Shown: positions 1 to 12,147, counted from the stretch's first letter. The stretch: DNA of 64,000 nucleotides from Algoriphagus aquimarinus (GCF_900112005.1 NZ_FOKK01000002.1:62001-126000); one strand, 5' to 3'. The notes: generated from the sequence alone by a model not told the origin. A program made the numbers and translations.

Positions 1-695
1 TTCTCCATTAATGTCTCATCATAATCAGCTACTGCTTCTAGCAAGTATTCTCTATATTCCGCCACTTCTTCAAGCATATCTTCTGGAATAGGAATTTCAG
101 AGAAAGTCATCCCGAAATCATCCTCATTCCATACGATGGCTCTGTTGTTGATCAAATCAACTACACCGCGGAATTTATCTTCTGCACCGATTGGGAGTTG
201 CAAAGGAACAGCATAGCTGCCTAGCATTTCTTTTACCTGCTTACATACTTCTAGGAAGTTTGCACCAGCACGGTCCATTTTATTTACGAAGCCAATACGA
301 GCAACTTTGTAGTTATCCGCAAGTCTCCAGTTCGTCTCAGACTGAGGCTCTACCCCATCTACAGCACTGAACAAAAACACCAATCCATCGAGAACACGAA
401 GTGATCTGTTTACCTCTACAGTAAAATCAACGTGACCGGGAGTATCGATGATGTTGATCTGGTATTTCTTCTCTCTGTAATTCCAAAAAACGGTAGTTGC
501 AGCAGAAGTAATTGTAATCCCTCTCTCCTGCTCCTGAGCCATCCAGTCCATGGTAGCTGCACCGTCGTGAACCTCACCAATTTTGTGAGATACGCCTGAG
601 TAAAAAAGTATTCTTTCTGTAGTCGTAGTCTTACCCGCATCAATATGCGCGGCGATACCAATATTTCTAGTAAGTGTTAAATCTCTTTTAGCCAT
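1..695 (-). CDS. fusA: Elongation factor G, N-terminal part (cut by window edge)
   Basis: The minus-strand frame starts at ATG 693-695 ([20 protein letters not shown]) and stays open to base 1, giving about 231 residues of a protein normally near 700. Seen: the P-loop [15 protein letters not shown], the switch I region with [11 protein letters not shown] and the G3 box DTPGHVDF. These are the signatures of the translational GTPase EF-G, which moves tRNAs and mRNA through the ribosome and, with RRF, recycles it. It is the last visible gene of the rpsL-rpsG-fusA unit and begins 5 bases after the rpsG stop. The C-terminal domains lie outside the window. Confidence 0.97.
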   Translation of the reverse strand, partial: MAKRDLTLTRNIGIAAHIDAGKTTTTERILFYSGVSHKIGEVHDGAATMDWMAQEQERGITITSAATTVFWNYREKKYQINIIDTPGHVDFTVEVNRSLRVLDGLVFLFSAVDGVEPQSETNWRLADNYKVARIGFVNKMDRAGANFLEVCKQVKEMLGSYAVPLQLPIGAEDKFRGVVDLINNRAIVWNEDDFGMTFSEIPIPEDMLEEVAEYREYLLEAVADYDETLME

Positions 696-700
696 ATTGA

Positions 701-1168
701 TTAAAATCTAAAGTGTGAGAATGCTTTGTTGGCCTCTGCCATTCTGTGCGTATCATCTTTCTTCTTCACTCCGGCACCTTCGCCTTTGGAAGCAGCGATA
801 ATTTCGCCAGCAAGTCTGTCCATCATTGTCTTCTCACCTCTTCTTCTGGCGTAGCTGATCATCCATTTAATTCCTAAGGCAATCTTTCTGTCAGGTCTGA
901 CTTCCATTGGAACCTGGAATGTAGCACCACCAACTCTACGACTCTTCACCTCAACGGATGGAGAAATATTGGCTAGCGCTTTTTTCCAAATCTCAAGACC
1001 ATTCTCACCTACTTTGGATTCTACCTTTTCTACTGCGTCGTAGAAAATTCTGTAAGCAATACTCTTCTTCCCATCGACCATTAGATTGTTCACAAACCTA
1101 GTTACTAGGGTGTCATTGAACTTTGGATCAGGAAGAATATATCTCTTCTTTGGTTTCGCTTTTCTCAT
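701..1168 (-). CDS. rpsG: 30S ribosomal protein S7
   Basis: The 155-residue product starts [19 protein letters not shown] and contains the S7 core ([53 protein letters not shown]). Its length is normal for S7, which nucleates assembly of the 30S head and contacts tRNA at the exit site. It sits between rpsL (18-base gap) and fusA (5-base gap), the classical str operon order, so it is almost certainly cotranscribed from the promoter upstream of rpsL. Confidence 0.98.
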   Translation of the reverse strand: MRKAKPKKRYILPDPKFNDTLVTRFVNNLMVDGKKSIAYRIFYDAVEKVESKVGENGLEIWKKALANISPSVEVKSRRVGGATFQVPMEVRPDRKIALGIKWMISYARRRGEKTMMDRLAGEIIAASKGEGAGVKKKDDTHRMAEANKAFSHFRF

Positions 1169-1186
1169 TTTTTCTAAATGTTTTTA

Positions 1187-1594
1187 TTATTTTTTCTTTG
1201 CCGGAGCTGCGGCACCTTTGCCTGCTTTCGGTCTTTTAGCACCATACTTAGAGCGACCTTGCTTACGGTCTTTAACTCCTGCGGTATCTAGTGCACCACG
1301 GATGATGTGATATCTCACACCTGGTAGATCTTTCACACGACCACCTCTGATCAAGACGATCGAGTGCTCTTGTAGATTGTGACCTTCTCCAGGAATGTAA
1401 GCATTCACTTCTTTTCCGTTTGTCAATCTCACCCTCGCCACTTTTCTCATTGCAGAGTTTGGCTTCTTAGGGGTTGTAGTGTATACTCTGGTACAAACTC
1501 CTCTTCGCTGTGGACATGCGTCCAGAGCTCTTGATTTAGATTTGGTCTCCAGTGTAGTTCTACCTTTTCGTACTAACTGTTGAATAGTAGGCAT
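1187..1594 (-). CDS. rpsL: 30S ribosomal protein S12
   Basis: A 135-residue protein beginning [12 protein letters not shown], the family's universal start. The open frame extends 20 codons further upstream to a TTG, but that extension is not part of S12, and the promoter-like elements at 1642-1672 fall at and beyond its far end. Seen: [30 protein letters not shown] and [32 protein letters not shown], the decoding-centre loops. Lys in TTTPKKPNS and the PGVRY segment are where streptomycin-resistance changes occur in other bacteria; both look wild type. A short Ala/Lys-rich tail (GAAAPAKKK) extends the C terminus. First gene of rpsL-rpsG-fusA. Confidence 0.98.
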   Translation of the reverse strand: MPTIQQLVRKGRTTLETKSKSRALDACPQRRGVCTRVYTTTPKKPNSAMRKVARVRLTNGKEVNAYIPGEGHNLQEHSIVLIRGGRVKDLPGVRYHIIRGALDTAGVKDRKQGRSKYGAKRPKAGKGAAAPAKKK

Positions 1595-1641
1595 TAACTG
1601 ATAAAATTTAGTTTTCCCGTAAACTGTTAAATTTTGGACTG

Positions 1642-1672
1642 CAAAGGTAACCAAAGTAATAAGAGTAACAAA
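1642..1672 (-). promoter_or_regulatory. Bacteroidota-type promoter for rpsL-rpsG-fusA
   Basis: On the minus strand TTTG (1669-1672) is followed after exactly 19 bases by TACCTTTG (1642-1649), matching the Bacteroidota primary-sigma consensus TTTG-N19-21-TAnnTTTG. It lies about 48 bases upstream of the S12 start codon. The assignment is by consensus and spacing only. Confidence 0.7.
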
Positions 1673-1692
1673 GCTAAGCAGTTATATTTTTG

Positions 1693-2016
1693 CTAGGCTT
1701 CTCCTGGTGTCCCGAAACTAATCGGAAACTGAGGGGCTCCTCCTGATTGGTTGATTTTGCCGAATGCTGCTTCATACTTCTCAATATTGTCTTTCAAGGC
1801 TGAAAGCAAACGCTTCGCATGGTCCGGAGTCACGATAATCCGTGACTTTACTTTTGCTTTTGGCACCCCTGGCATCAAACGAATGAAATCGATCACAAAC
1901 TCTGAGTTAGAATGTGCGATCATTGCCAAGTTGGAGTAAACACCTTCAGCCACTTCCTCCGAAAGCTCAACATTAATCTGTTGATCTCCTTTTTTTTGTC
2001 CGTTGTCGTCTTGCAT
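1693..2016 (-). CDS. DUF3467 family protein
   Basis: A 107-residue protein (MQDDNGQKKGDQQINVELSE...). The central part, roughly residues 15-85, has the DUF3467 pattern: a beta-rich stretch with EVAEGVYSNLAMIAHS, FVIDFIRLMPG and a helix after IIVTPDHAKRLLSALKDNI. There is no signal peptide, so it should be cytosolic. Its function is unknown; in Bacteroidota it is often found beside rpoC as here. It starts about 60 bases after the rpoC stop, beyond the hairpin at 2031-2060, so its expression may depend on read-through or on its own weak promoter, which I could not identify. The rpsL promoter overlaps the end of its downstream gap. Confidence 0.85.
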   Translation of the reverse strand: MQDDNGQKKGDQQINVELSEEVAEGVYSNLAMIAHSNSEFVIDFIRLMPGVPKAKVKSRIIVTPDHAKRLLSALKDNIEKYEAAFGKINQSGGAPQFPISFGTPGEA

Positions 2017-2030
2017 AGTTGATACAGATT

Positions 2031-2060
2031 AAAAAAGGCCTGTCGCGAAACAGGCCTTTT
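2031..2060 (-). terminator. Intrinsic terminator after rpoC
   Basis: An 11-bp perfect stem, AAAAGGCCTGT (2033-2043) with ACAGGCCTTTT (2050-2060) and a 6-base loop. Read on the minus strand the 3' arm runs into six T residues. It lies 20-49 bases after the rpoC stop codon and closes the secE-to-rpoC unit. Confidence 0.85.
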
Positions 2061-2079
2061 AAATTAATATACTAGAATA

Positions 2080-5000
2080 TTACAGGATAGCTTCGCTAGA
2101 TCTCTTCGCGTTACGCTCCATGTTTTCAGAAAGTTTGTCATACTCATCCTGAGATCCAACGATCATTGGTTGCAATCTTCTCTGACCGGTACCGGCAGGA
2201 ATCAAGTGACCAACAATAACGTTTTCTTTCAGACCTTTCAATTCATCTCGCTTACCTCTAATGGCCGCTTCAGAAAGCACCTTAGTAGTCTCCTGGAAGG
2301 ACGCAGCAGAGATAAATGATTCAGTACCCAAAGATGCTGCAGTGATACCTTGTAGGGTAGGCTTAGAGACCGCAGTCTCAGCATCACGAACTTGCACCAA
2401 CTTAAGATCTTTACGTTTCAAACTGGAATTCTCATCTCTCAACCTTCTTGCTGAAAGTATCATTCCTGGCTTTAAAGTAGAAGAATCGCCTGCATCCATG
2501 ACCACTTTACGGTCAAGAATATTATCATTCTCTTCTCTGAAAGCCCACTTATCAACTACTTGGTTCTGAAGGAATCCAGTATCACCAGCATCAAGGATCT
2601 CTACTTTCTGCATCATCTGAGATACGATTACCTCGATGTGCTTATCGTTGATTTTTACACCTTGAAGCCTATATACTTCTTGGATTTCATTTACCAAATA
2701 CTCTTGAACAGCGGTTGGGCCTTTAATTGACAAGATATCATTAGGAGTGATGGCCCCATCAGAAAGTGGTTCCCCAGCTCTGATAAAGTCATTTTCCTGA
2801 ACAAGAATGTGCTTAGACAAGGATACCATATACTTCTTGATCACACCATCTTTGGATTCGATGATGATTTCTCTGTTACCTCTCTTGATACCACCGTAAG
2901 TTACTACGCCATCGATTTCAGAAACTACAGCCGGATTGGAAGGATTTCTTGCCTCAAATAGTTCGGTAACTCTTGGAAGACCACCGGTAATATCTCTTGT
3001 CTTACCTACAGATCTTGGGATCTTCACCAAAATCTGACCAGATCTTACTTTATCACCAGCTTCAATTGCCAAGTGAGCTCCTACTGGAATGTTATATCCT
3101 TTGGACTCATCACCATAGTTTACAATAATAGCAGGGTTCCTAGTTCTATCTTTTGTATCAATGATTACTTTCTCACGGAAACCAGTCTGATCATCGGACA
3201 CTTCCTTATAAGTAACACCTTCTACAATTGCTTCAAATTCAATTTTACCGTCGAATTCAGAAAGAATTACTGCGTTATATGGATCCCACTTACATAGAGT
3301 CTGACCCTTTGTAACTTTTTCTCCATCCTTCACATTTATAATCGAACCATAAGGAGCATGGTTAGACACAAAGGTCTTACCTGTCTTAGGATCATTAATC
3401 TTGATTTCACCAGATCTACCCATAACAACAGTGATATGCTCACCATCTTTGTTAGTAGTCTCGATCAATCTTAATTCGTCATCAAATTCAACTACACCAT
3501 CGAACTTAGCGATCACACTGGCCTCTACAGCCATGTTGGATGCTGTACCACCTACGTGGAACGTTCTTAGTGTAAGCTGAGTACCTGGCTCACCAATAGA
3601 CTGTGCAGCAATAACTCCTACAGATTCACCTTCCTGTACCATGTGGCCAGTTGTAAGGTTTCTACCGTAACATTTACCACAAACACCTCTACGAGTTTCA
3701 CAAGTCAATACAGATCTGATCTCAACTTCGTCAATTCCAGATTCATCGATCAACTTAGCAACCTCATCATTTATCTCAAGGCCTGATTCAACGATCAACT
3801 CATCTGTAAGTGGATGGAATATATCATGAACAGATACACGTCCAAGCACTCTTTCAGAAAGAGGTTCTACGATCTCGTCATTGTCTTTCAACGGCTGAAC
3901 CATCAATCCTCTCAAGCTACCACAATCGTCTTCAGTGATAATCATATCCTGAGCCACATCTACTAAACGTCTGGTTAGGTAACCAGCATCAGCAGTTTTC
4001 AATGCAGTATCGGCAAGACCTTTACGTGCACCGTGTGTAGAGATAAAGTACTCTAATACATCTAGGCCCTCTTTAAAGTTAGAAAGGATTGGGTTTTCAA
4101 TGATTTCACCCACAGAACCTTGAAGGTTTTTCTGTGGCTTAGCCATCAAACCTCTCATACCACCCAACTGACGAATTTGTTCTCTAGAACCACGGGCTCC
4201 TGAGTGCATCATCATGTAGATTGCATTGAATCCTTGCTTATCCTCTTCCATCTGCTTCATAAGATTATTAGTCAAATGAGAGTTGGTACGAGTCCAGATA
4301 TCAATTACTTGGTTGTAACGCTCGTTGTCTGTGATCAGACCCATTCTATAGTTATTCCAAACCTCGTCTACCTCACCTTTGGCTTTGGCAATCATTGGTT
4401 CTTTTTCCTCTGGAATAATTACATCATTAAGTCCCATGGACAAACCGCCTTTGTAGGCCATTTGGAATCCTAGGTTTTTGATATCATCCAAGAATTGAGC
4501 TGTACGAGCCATTCCACAAACTTTAACCACCTTAGCAATAATCTGCTGAAGTTTTTTCTTGGTCAAAAGCTCATTTACATAACCTACTTCTTTTGGTACA
4601 AACTGGTTGAATATCAAACGACCGGCTACAGTCTCAATGATCTCATCCTTGTAACCTCCATCTTCAGTTCTTAGCTGTACTTTACACTTGATATTCGCGT
4701 GCTTGGAGATTTGCTCTTCATTCATTGCGATGATCACCTCTTCTACGCTGTAGAAAGTCATTCCTTCACCAGCAACGATCTCTTCTGGAGTAGATCTCTT
4801 GCCTTTGGTCACATAGTATAGACCCAACACCATATCCTGAGAAGGAACAGTAATTGGAGCACCATTAGCCGGGTTAAGAATGTTGTGAGAAGAAAGCATC
4901 AAAGTAGAAGCTTCCAAAATTGCCTCATGACCAAGAGGAACGTGAACTGCCATCTGATCACCGTCAAAATCGGCGTTAAAGGCAGTACATACCAATGGGT

Positions 5001-6390
5001 GAAGCTGGATAGCTTTTCCTTCTATCAATTTTGGCTGGAAAGCCTGGATACCTAATCTGTGAAGAGTAGGAGCACGGTTAAGGAGCACCGGGTGTCCTTT
5101 AAGTACATTTTCCAAAATATCCCAAACCACTGGATCTTTACGATCCACAATTTTCTTAGCAGACTTAACAGTCTTAACAATACCTCTTTCTATCAGTTTT
5201 CTAATGATAAAAGGTTTGAAAAGCTCAGCCGCCATATTTTTAGGAAGACCACACTCGTGAAGCTTCAACTCAGGACCTACTACAATCACAGAACGACCGG
5301 AGTAATCCACACGCTTACCGAGTAAGTTTTGACGGAATCGACCTTGCTTACCTTTCAACATATCGGAAAGGGACTTCAAAGCACGGTTTCCATCGGATCT
5401 TACCGCATTTACTTTTCTAGAGTTATCGAATAGAGAATCGACAGCTTCCTGAAGCATTCTCTTTTCATTTCTCAAAATTACCTCTGGAGCTTTGATATCT
5501 ATCAATCTCTTCAGACGGTTGTTTCTGATAATTACTCTTCTATAAAGGTCATTCAAATCGGAAGTAGCGAAACGACCACCATCCAAAGGAACTAATGGAC
5601 GCAATTCCGGTGGAATCACTGGAACCATACGAACTACCATCCACTCAGGGCGGTTTTCGATTCTAGTTCTAGCATCACGGAATGCTTCTACTACTTTCAG
5701 TCTTTTCAGTGCTTCTGCTTTTCTCTGCTGAGAAGTATCAGTAGCAGCTTGGTGACGAAGTGCGTAAGAAAGATCATCCAAATCAATTCTTGCCAATAAC
5801 ATTTCCAAAGCTTCAGCACCCATTTTGGCGATGAATTTATTTGGATCTGCATCGTCAAGCATGTGGTTTTCCTTAGGAAGCTTGTCCATGATATCCAGGT
5901 ATTCATCTTCAGTCAAGAAGTCCAAATACTGAACACCCTCTTCTGCTTTGATACCTGCTTGAACTACCGCATATCGCTCGTAATAGACAATCTGATCAAG
6001 CTTCTTAGTTGGAAGACCAAGAAGGTAACCGATTTTATTAGGAAGAGATTTGAAATACCAAATGTGAGCAACTGGTACAACCAGTTCGATGTGCCCCATT
6101 CTCTCTCTTCTTACTTTCTTCTCTGTAACCTCTACACCGCAGCGATCACAGATAATACCTTTATACCTGATGCGCTTGTACTTGCCACAATGACATTCCC
6201 AGTCTTTGACCGGACCAAAGATTCTCTCACAGAACAAACCACCCATTTCAGGCTTGTAAGTTCTATAATTGATCGTCTCTGGCTGGGTCACCTCACCGTT
6301 TGAGCTATCCAGAATAGATTCTGGGGAAGCCAAACTAATGGTGACTCTGGAAAAATCATTGTTAAGTTTTTTATTTTTTCTGAACGCCAT
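2080..6390 (-). CDS. rpoC: DNA-directed RNA polymerase subunit beta'
   Basis: A 1,436-residue beta' subunit, a typical Bacteroidota length. Seen in order: the N-terminal zinc-binding segment with [13 protein letters not shown] and CDRCGVEV (near residues 66-85); the catalytic loop [15 protein letters not shown] with Asp474, Asp476 and Asp478, which hold the active-site magnesium; the trigger loop/bridge helix region ([17 protein letters not shown], [19 protein letters not shown]); and a second zinc site [13 protein letters not shown] starting near residue 897. It forms the catalytic core together with RpoB. The rpoB stop lies 48 bases upstream and a strong terminator follows. Confidence 0.99.
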   Translation of the reverse strand: MAFRKNKKLNNDFSRVTISLASPESILDSSNGEVTQPETINYRTYKPEMGGLFCERIFGPVKDWECHCGKYKRIRYKGIICDRCGVEVTEKKVRRERMGHIELVVPVAHIWYFKSLPNKIGYLLGLPTKKLDQIVYYERYAVVQAGIKAEEGVQYLDFLTEDEYLDIMDKLPKENHMLDDADPNKFIAKMGAEALEMLLARIDLDDLSYALRHQAATDTSQQRKAEALKRLKVVEAFRDARTRIENRPEWMVVRMVPVIPPELRPLVPLDGGRFATSDLNDLYRRVIIRNNRLKRLIDIKAPEVILRNEKRMLQEAVDSLFDNSRKVNAVRSDGNRALKSLSDMLKGKQGRFRQNLLGKRVDYSGRSVIVVGPELKLHECGLPKNMAAELFKPFIIRKLIERGIVKTVKSAKKIVDRKDPVVWDILENVLKGHPVLLNRAPTLHRLGIQAFQPKLIEGKAIQLHPLVCTAFNADFDGDQMAVHVPLGHEAILEASTLMLSSHNILNPANGAPITVPSQDMVLGLYYVTKGKRSTPEEIVAGEGMTFYSVEEVIIAMNEEQISKHANIKCKVQLRTEDGGYKDEIIETVAGRLIFNQFVPKEVGYVNELLTKKKLQQIIAKVVKVCGMARTAQFLDDIKNLGFQMAYKGGLSMGLNDVIIPEEKEPMIAKAKGEVDEVWNNYRMGLITDNERYNQVIDIWTRTNSHLTNNLMKQMEEDKQGFNAIYMMMHSGARGSREQIRQLGGMRGLMAKPQKNLQGSVGEIIENPILSNFKEGLDVLEYFISTHGARKGLADTALKTADAGYLTRRLVDVAQDMIITEDDCGSLRGLMVQPLKDNDEIVEPLSERVLGRVSVHDIFHPLTDELIVESGLEINDEVAKLIDESGIDEVEIRSVLTCETRRGVCGKCYGRNLTTGHMVQEGESVGVIAAQSIGEPGTQLTLRTFHVGGTASNMAVEASVIAKFDGVVEFDDELRLIETTNKDGEHITVVMGRSGEIKINDPKTGKTFVSNHAPYGSIINVKDGEKVTKGQTLCKWDPYNAVILSEFDGKIEFEAIVEGVTYKEVSDDQTGFREKVIIDTKDRTRNPAIIVNYGDESKGYNIPVGAHLAIEAGDKVRSGQILVKIPRSVGKTRDITGGLPRVTELFEARNPSNPAVVSEIDGVVTYGGIKRGNREIIIESKDGVIKKYMVSLSKHILVQENDFIRAGEPLSDGAITPNDILSIKGPTAVQEYLVNEIQEVYRLQGVKINDKHIEVIVSQMMQKVEILDAGDTGFLQNQVVDKWAFREENDNILDRKVVMDAGDSSTLKPGMILSARRLRDENSSLKRKDLKLVQVRDAETAVSKPTLQGITAASLGTESFISAASFQETTKVLSEAAIRGKRDELKGLKENVIVGHLIPAGTGQRRLQPMIVGSQDEYDKLSENMERNAKRSSEAIL

Positions 6391-6438
6391 AGTTTTTTGA
6401 AAGATATGTAAAGGGCTCTTGCGAGCCCATTCGCTTTA

Positions 6439-9400
6439 TTAATCTAGGGTAATTTCAAGAGCCAAACCTCTCAACTCATGAACCAATACGTTGAATGATT
6501 CAGGAATATTAGGTTTAGGAAGGTTTTCACCCTTCACAATTGCTTCATAAGCTTTTGCTCTACCGATTACGTCATCAGACTTCACTGTCAGGATCTCCTG
6601 AAGTACGTGTGATGCACCGAATGCTTCCAGTGCCCAAACTTCCATCTCTCCGAAACGCTGACCACCAAACTGAGCTTTACCACCCAAAGGCTGCTGCGTA
6701 ATCAATGAGTATGGTCCGATTGAACGGGCGTGCATCTTATCATCAACCAAGTGACCAAGTTTCAGCATGTATGCAATACCTACTGTAATTGGCTGATCGA
6801 ATTTAACACCTGAAAGACCATCGTATAGGTAAGTACGACCGTAAGCTGGTAAGCCTGCTAATTCCAATTCGTGAGCTACTTCTTCCATAGAAGCACCATC
6901 AAAAATTGGTGTAGCGTATTTCTTATCCAGTACCTGTCCAGCCCAAGCCAATACAGTTTCAAAGATCTGTCCGATGTTCATACGAGAAGGTACACCTAGT
7001 GGATTCAATACAATATCCATTGGAGTTCCATCCTCAAGGAACGGCATGTCCTCGTCTCTTACGATTCTTGCTACGATACCTTTGTTACCGTGACGACCCG
7101 CCATCTTATCACCTACTTTAAGCTTACGCTTCTTAGCGATATATACTTTAGCAAGTTGAACGATACCAGCAGGAAGTTCATCTCCTACTTCAAGAGTAAA
7201 TCTCTCTCTCTTGAAAGTACCAGCGATCTCATTTCTTGAGTTAATAAAGTTTTTCACCAAGTGAACAATTAGCCCATTAATATGTGCATCATTTGTCCAG
7301 TCGTCAAGAACGATATCAGAAATAAGGTTAGCTTCTTCAGGGACATTGTAGTTACTCTCATCTCTGTAAGGATTCTTAGCAGGGAAAAGGTTATTTTCAA
7401 TGTTCTTCAAGTTGAACTTCTGACCTTTAGTGATGATCTCATCACCAAATTTATGTTTAACACCCTGAGAAGTTTTGCCTTCTAGGATAGTAACCATTTT
7501 GTTGATCATTCGTGCTCTTAGTCCCAAAAGGTCTTTAGAGTATCTACCCTTCAGTTTTTCAACATCCGCTTTAGATTTCGCTCTAATATCTTTATCCTTT
7601 TTAGGTCTTGCGAATAGCTTAGTCTCGATTACCACACCATTCAAGGAAGGTGAAGCTTTCAAGGAAGCATCTTTCACGTCACCAGCTTTATCACCGAAGA
7701 TTGCTCTAAGCAATTTCTCTTCAGGAGTAGGATCAGTTTCTCCTTTCGGAGTGATCTTACCGATGATGATATCACCTTCTTTTACTTCAGCTCCAATCGC
7801 GATGATACCATGCTCATCAAGATTTTTGACTGCTTCTTCAGAGACGTTAGGGATTTCAGAAGTCAATTCTTCTTCACCTCTCTTCGTATCACGAACTTCC
7901 AACTGGAATTCTTCTACGTGAATAGATGTAAAGACGTCTTCTCTTACCACTCGTTCAGAGATTACGATAGCATCCTCAAAGTTGTACCCTTGCCAAGGCA
8001 TGTATGCCACTTTCAAGTTTTTACCTAGAGCTAGCTCACCGTTATTAGTAGAATAACCTTCTACCAAAACCTGACCTTTTTTAACCTTTTGGCCTTTCAG
8101 CACCAAAGGAGTAAGGTTGATCGTTGTATCCTGGTTAGTTCTTCTGAATTTGATCAAATCATAAGACTTGTATTCATCTGTGAAATTAACTAGTAACTCA
8201 TCATCAGTCAGATCGTACTTAATGGTGATTTTCTTAGCATCCACATAATCTACTACACCATTTGCTTCCGCAATGATCAGAGATCTAGAATCTACAGCAG
8301 CTTTTGCTTCAAGGCCAGTACCTACAATAGGTGCTTCGGCTTTCAACAAAGGAACTGCTTGGCGCTGCATGTTGGATCCCATCAATGCACGGTTGGCATC
8401 ATCATGCTCCAAGAAAGGAATCAAAGATGCTGCAACTGATACAATTTGATTAGGAGCAACGTCCATATAAGTGATTTCAGAAGGTTCCAATACAGGGAAA
8501 TCTCCTTCAAATCTCGCTTTTACTTTTTCGTTGATAAATTTACCATTTTCATCCAAAGGCGCATTTGCCTGTGCAATGTTATGGTCATCTTCTTCTTCAG
8601 CTGTAAGGAATAAAACATCCTCTGCTTTCATACTTGCTTTTCCGTCCTTCACCTTACGGTATGGGGTTTCAAGGAAGCCCATTGAATTCACTTTGGCGTG
8701 AACACAAAGAGAAGAAATCAAACCAATGTTTGGACCTTCTGGAGTTTCAATAGTACACAAACGACCGTAGTGCGTGTAGTGAACATCTCGAACCTCAAAT
8801 CCTGCTCTTTCTCTAGATAAACCCCCTGGACCCAAAGCTGAAAGTCTTCTCTTGTGAGTTAACTCCGCCAATGGATTGGTTTGATCCATAAATTGAGAAA
8901 GCTGGTTTGTTCCGAAGAAGGAATTGATCACAGAAGAAAGCGTACGCGCATTGATCAAATCGACTGGTTTAAAGTCTTCATTGTCACGAACGTTCATTCT
9001 CTCACGGATAGTTCTAGACATTCTAGCCAAACCTACACCGAATTGGCTGTAAAGCTGCTCGCCAACAGTTCTTACTCGTCTATTGCTCAAGTGATCAATA
9101 TCATCGACAACAGCCTTAGAGTTAATAAGTCCAATCAAGTACTTAACGATATTGATAATATCTTCCTTAGTAAGGACGATTTTAGCAGAATCGATGTCTA
9201 GACCTAGTTTTTTGTTGATTCTATAACGACCAACTTCTCCTAGATCATAACGCTTGTCAGAAAAGAATAAACTGTGAATAACCTCACGAGCTGTTGACTC
9301 ATCAGGTGCTTCAGTGTTTCTCAACTGACGGTAGATAACTTCTACGGCCTCTTTTTCAGAGTTAGAGTTATCTTTTTGTAATGTATTATAAATGATAGAG

Positions 9401-10314
9401 TAATCAGCCACGTTCACATCTTCTCTATGGAGAATGATGCTTTTCGAGCCTGAATCCAAGATCATATCAATGTCTTCATCTGTAAGAATAGTATCACGTT
9501 CAAGCAATACCTCATTTCGATCGATAGAAACTACTTCACCAGTATCTTCATCTACGAAATCTTCTACCCAAGTTCTTAGAACCCTAGCAGCCAACTTACG
9601 TCCAGCTACCTTCTTCATTGCTGTCTTAGTAGCATTGACTTCTTCAGATAGACCGAATAGATCGAGAATATCTTTATCAGAGCCATAGCCAATAGATCTT
9701 AGCAAAGTCGTTACAGGGAACTTCTTTTTACGATCGATATATGCATACATGACATTATTAATATCTGTAGCAAATTCAATCCATGATCCTTTGAAAGGGA
9801 TAATTCTGGCAGAGTAAAGTTTCGTACCATTTGTGTGCTTGCTTTGAGCAAAGAACACACCTGGAGAACGGTGAAGTTGGGAAACAATAACTCGTTCTGC
9901 ACCATTAATTACAAATGACCCTTTCTCGGTCATATACGGAAGATTACCTAAGAATACTTCTTGCTCAATCGTTTCGAAATCTTCATTATCCTCGTCATGA
10001 CAAAGTAATCTCAACTTTGCTTTCAACGGTACAGAGTAGGTCAAGCCACGGTCAATGCATTCGCTCACAGAATATTTCGGTGGATCTACTGCATAATCAA
10101 TAAATTCAAGAGTGAAATTCTCTCTAGAATCACTGATTGGGAAGTTTTCTGCGAATACTTTAAATAAACCGTCTGCCCGGCGCTTTTCTGCTGGTGTATC
10201 CAGTTGGAAAAAGTCTTTAAAAGACTGCAACTGAATATCGAGAAAATCCGGATAGCTTTTGACCACCTTAATGGAGGAGAAACTTTTCCTTTCGGTTTGA
10301 TTCTTGATAGCCAA
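6439..10314 (-). CDS. rpoB: DNA-directed RNA polymerase subunit beta
   Basis: A 1,291-residue beta subunit. The rifampicin-binding cluster [20 protein letters not shown] and [12 protein letters not shown] lies around residues 470-500 (Met476 in QFMDQ) and keeps the Asp, His and Ser residues associated with drug binding, so it looks rifampicin-sensitive. Also seen: [17 protein letters not shown], the [21 protein letters not shown] segment and the C-terminal [24 protein letters not shown] clamp contact. Transcribed with rpoC. The 156-base gap from rplL contains two hairpins that may set the ratio of ribosomal protein to polymerase. Confidence 0.99.
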   Translation of the reverse strand: MAIKNQTERKSFSSIKVVKSYPDFLDIQLQSFKDFFQLDTPAEKRRADGLFKVFAENFPISDSRENFTLEFIDYAVDPPKYSVSECIDRGLTYSVPLKAKLRLLCHDEDNEDFETIEQEVFLGNLPYMTEKGSFVINGAERVIVSQLHRSPGVFFAQSKHTNGTKLYSARIIPFKGSWIEFATDINNVMYAYIDRKKKFPVTTLLRSIGYGSDKDILDLFGLSEEVNATKTAMKKVAGRKLAARVLRTWVEDFVDEDTGEVVSIDRNEVLLERDTILTDEDIDMILDSGSKSIILHREDVNVADYSIIYNTLQKDNSNSEKEAVEVIYRQLRNTEAPDESTAREVIHSLFFSDKRYDLGEVGRYRINKKLGLDIDSAKIVLTKEDIINIVKYLIGLINSKAVVDDIDHLSNRRVRTVGEQLYSQFGVGLARMSRTIRERMNVRDNEDFKPVDLINARTLSSVINSFFGTNQLSQFMDQTNPLAELTHKRRLSALGPGGLSRERAGFEVRDVHYTHYGRLCTIETPEGPNIGLISSLCVHAKVNSMGFLETPYRKVKDGKASMKAEDVLFLTAEEEDDHNIAQANAPLDENGKFINEKVKARFEGDFPVLEPSEITYMDVAPNQIVSVAASLIPFLEHDDANRALMGSNMQRQAVPLLKAEAPIVGTGLEAKAAVDSRSLIIAEANGVVDYVDAKKITIKYDLTDDELLVNFTDEYKSYDLIKFRRTNQDTTINLTPLVLKGQKVKKGQVLVEGYSTNNGELALGKNLKVAYMPWQGYNFEDAIVISERVVREDVFTSIHVEEFQLEVRDTKRGEEELTSEIPNVSEEAVKNLDEHGIIAIGAEVKEGDIIIGKITPKGETDPTPEEKLLRAIFGDKAGDVKDASLKASPSLNGVVIETKLFARPKKDKDIRAKSKADVEKLKGRYSKDLLGLRARMINKMVTILEGKTSQGVKHKFGDEIITKGQKFNLKNIENNLFPAKNPYRDESNYNVPEEANLISDIVLDDWTNDAHINGLIVHLVKNFINSRNEIAGTFKRERFTLEVGDELPAGIVQLAKVYIAKKRKLKVGDKMAGRHGNKGIVARIVRDEDMPFLEDGTPMDIVLNPLGVPSRMNIGQIFETVLAWAGQVLDKKYATPIFDGASMEEVAHELELAGLPAYGRTYLYDGLSGVKFDQPITVGIAYMLKLGHLVDDKMHARSIGPYSLITQQPLGGKAQFGGQRFGEMEVWALEAFGASHVLQEILTVKSDDVIGRAKAYEAIVKGENLPKPNIPESFNVLVHELRGLALEITLD

Positions 10315-10344
10315 GGTAGTGTATGTTTATGGTGAAATGTTGAT

Positions 10345-10367
10345 ATCGGAATAACCCTATTTCCGAT
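10345..10367 (-). other. Hairpin in the rpoB leader
   Basis: ATCGGAA (10345-10351) can pair with TTCCGAT (10361-10367) across a 9-base loop, about 30 bases upstream of the rpoB start codon. It has no T-run, so it is not a terminator by itself. Together with the rplL hairpin it suggests a structured rplL-rpoB leader. Functional significance is inferred only. Confidence 0.4.
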
Positions 10368-10403
10368 TAGAATAATGCAATTTTAAACCTGTGCATAAAC
10401 AGG

Positions 10404-10432
10404 AAAAGACCTGACTATAATAGTCAGGTCTT
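10404..10432 (-). terminator. Hairpin after rplL (probable attenuator)
   Basis: A perfect 12-bp stem, AAGACCTGACTA (10406-10417) with TAGTCAGGTCTT (10421-10432) and a 3-base loop. On the minus strand the 3' arm gives only TTTT before CC, so termination is probably partial. It lies 39-67 bases after the rplL stop. In E. coli an attenuator at the same place lowers rpoBC transcription relative to rplJL; an equivalent role here is an inference from position. Confidence 0.65.
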
Positions 10433-10470
10433 AGGTGTGAACCCCAACCTAATAGTTGCGGTTCAGCAAA

Positions 10471-10851
10471 TTATTTGATCTCTACTTCAGCACCAGCTTC
10501 TTCCAAAGACTTCTTCAAGCCTTCAGCTTCGTCCTTAGCTACACCTTCTTTCAATGCTTTAGGAGCAGAGTCAACTAGTTCTTTAGCCTCTTTAAGACCA
10601 AGACCTGTCAATTCTTTTACAAGTTTAACAACTGCCAGTTTTGATCCACCAGCTGCTTTCAAGATAACGTCAAAAGTCGTTTTCTCTTCTTCAGCTGCAG
10701 CTTCACCAGCACCAGCACCACCTGCTACAACTACTGCGCCTGCAGCAGCTGGCTCGATGCCATACTGATCCTTAAGGATATCTGTCAATTCTTTAACCTC
10801 TTTTACAGTCAAGTTTACCAACTGATCTGCAAGTTGCGTAAGATCTGCCAT
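10471..10851 (-). CDS. rplL: 50S ribosomal protein L7/L12
   Basis: A 126-residue acidic protein. The N-terminal dimerisation helix region (residues 1-35, [20 protein letters not shown]) is followed by an Ala/Gly-rich hinge (about 40-58) and the globular C-terminal domain ([35 protein letters not shown]), which recruits translational GTPases. It forms the flexible stalk on L10. It lies 42 bases downstream of rplJ and is followed by a hairpin before rpoB. Confidence 0.98.
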   Translation of the reverse strand: MADLTQLADQLVNLTVKEVKELTDILKDQYGIEPAAAGAVVVAGGAGAGEAAAEEEKTTFDVILKAAGGSKLAVVKLVKELTGLGLKEAKELVDSAPKALKEGVAKDEAEGLKKSLEEAGAEVEIK

Positions 10852-10893
10852 TGTATTTGAAATTTAATATTTGTTTGAATTATTTTTTTTGAA

Positions 10894-11436
10894 CTATTTT
10901 TCTTCTCTATCAGCAAGCGTCTTAAGCACACCAGAAATATTGTTCTGGCCACTTTGCAATGCTGAGATAAGATTCATCGCTGGAGATTGTAGCAAGCCGA
11001 TTAGATCGCCTAGCAATTCCTCCTTTGACTTCAACTTGGACAACATTTCAAGGTTTTCTTCACCGATAAAGATATCTGAATCGATAGAAGCTCCTTTAAA
11101 AGCTGGCTTTGTTGCTTTTTTACCTATTTTTTTTCTGAAGTCCAGCAATACGTTTGCCGGAAGGTTACTCGTCTCTTTTGAGAAGATTATTCCAGAGAAT
11201 CCTTTCAATGCATTATCTGCTAACTCGCTAAAGTCGGCATCTAAATTTTCCAGTGCCTTGCTGATCAAGGTGTTTTTGTACACTTTGTACTCTACGCCTT
11301 TTTCAAAACAAGTTCTTCTGAATGCATTCACTTGTGCAACAGAGAAACCTGAAGCGTCCGTGATATAGAAGAAAGGGTTTTCTTTAAATTTCTCAGTAAG
11401 ACCGTCGATTATTACTTTCTTTTCGTCTCTAGTCAT
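10894..11436 (-). CDS. rplJ: 50S ribosomal protein L10
   Basis: A 180-residue L10, the stalk base that carries L7/L12 dimers. The N-terminal rRNA-binding domain starts MTRDEKKVIIDGLTEKFKEN and includes FSVAQVNAFRRTCFEKGVEYKVYKNTLI. The C-terminal helix that binds L12 ends ISALQSGQNNISGVLKTLADR. It begins 2 bases after the rplA stop, so there is no room for a separate L10-binding leader of the E. coli type directly upstream; feedback control, if present, must act elsewhere in the transcript. Confidence 0.97.
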   Translation of the reverse strand: MTRDEKKVIIDGLTEKFKENPFFYITDASGFSVAQVNAFRRTCFEKGVEYKVYKNTLISKALENLDADFSELADNALKGFSGIIFSKETSNLPANVLLDFRKKIGKKATKPAFKGASIDSDIFIGEENLEMLSKLKSKEELLGDLIGLLQSPAMNLISALQSGQNNISGVLKTLADREEK

Positions 11437-11438
11437 GA

Positions 11439-12137
11439 TTAAATTCCTTGAATGCTACCCTTGTCCACTGCAATCCCAGGAGACATTGTACTGGATAAAT
11501 GAATACTCTTGAAATACGTTCCCTTAGAAGATGAAGGTTTCAGTCTAGAAATGGTAAGGATAAGTTCTTTAACATTCTCTTCGATCTGCACTGCAGTGAA
11601 GGATGCTTTACCAATACCAGCGTGAATGATTCCAAATTTATCTACTTTGAAATCGATTTTACCCGCTTTTACTTCTCTTACTGCCTTAGCTACATCCAGA
11701 GTAACAGTTCCTGATTTAGGATTTGGCATAAGACCTCTTGGTCCTAATACTCTACCCAATCTACCTACTTTCGCCATTACGTTAGGCATCGTGATGATGA
11801 CATCAATGTCAGTCCATCCGCCTTCGATTTTAGCTATGTATTCGTCCAAGCCTGCGTAATCTGCACCTGCTTCGGTTGCTTCTGCTACTTTGTCAGGAGT
11901 ACAAAGCACCAATACTTTGATGTCTTTGCCTGTACCATGAGGAAGCGCAACAACGCCTCTTACCATTTGATCAGCCTTCCGAGGATCAACACCCAGACGG
12001 ATGTCAAGATCAACAGATGCGTCAAACTTCGCCATAGTAATATCCTTCACGATAGTAGAAGCTGCCTCCAGGGAGTACACTTGGCTTGGGTCGTATTTAG
12101 AAAGAGCTTCTTTTTGCTTTTTTGTTAACTTAGCCAT
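11439..12137 (-). CDS. rplA: 50S ribosomal protein L1
   Basis: A 232-residue L1. Seen: [20 protein letters not shown], the inserted domain with [19 protein letters not shown], the signature [21 protein letters not shown] and the C-terminal [18 protein letters not shown]1 binds 23S rRNA at the E-site stalk and in many bacteria represses translation of the L11-L1 message. It sits 10 bases after rplK and 2 bases before rplJ in the usual order. Confidence 0.98.
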   Translation of the reverse strand: MAKLTKKQKEALSKYDPSQVYSLEAASTIVKDITMAKFDASVDLDIRLGVDPRKADQMVRGVVALPHGTGKDIKVLVLCTPDKVAEATEAGADYAGLDEYIAKIEGGWTDIDVIITMPNVMAKVGRLGRVLGPRGLMPNPKSGTVTLDVAKAVREVKAGKIDFKVDKFGIIHAGIGKASFTAVQIEENVKELILTISRLKPSSSKGTYFKSIHLSSTMSPGIAVDKGSIQGI

Positions 12138-12147
12138 TGTTTTTTAT

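Noticed and set aside
1595..1654. Longer rpsL reading from a TTG
   Set aside because: The added 20 residues are not part of S12, and [12 protein letters not shown] is the universal S12 start.
2080..10314. Many open frames of 60-150 codons antisense to rpoB and rpoC
   Set aside because: They are mirror frames of highly conserved genes, without family motifs, starts or signals.
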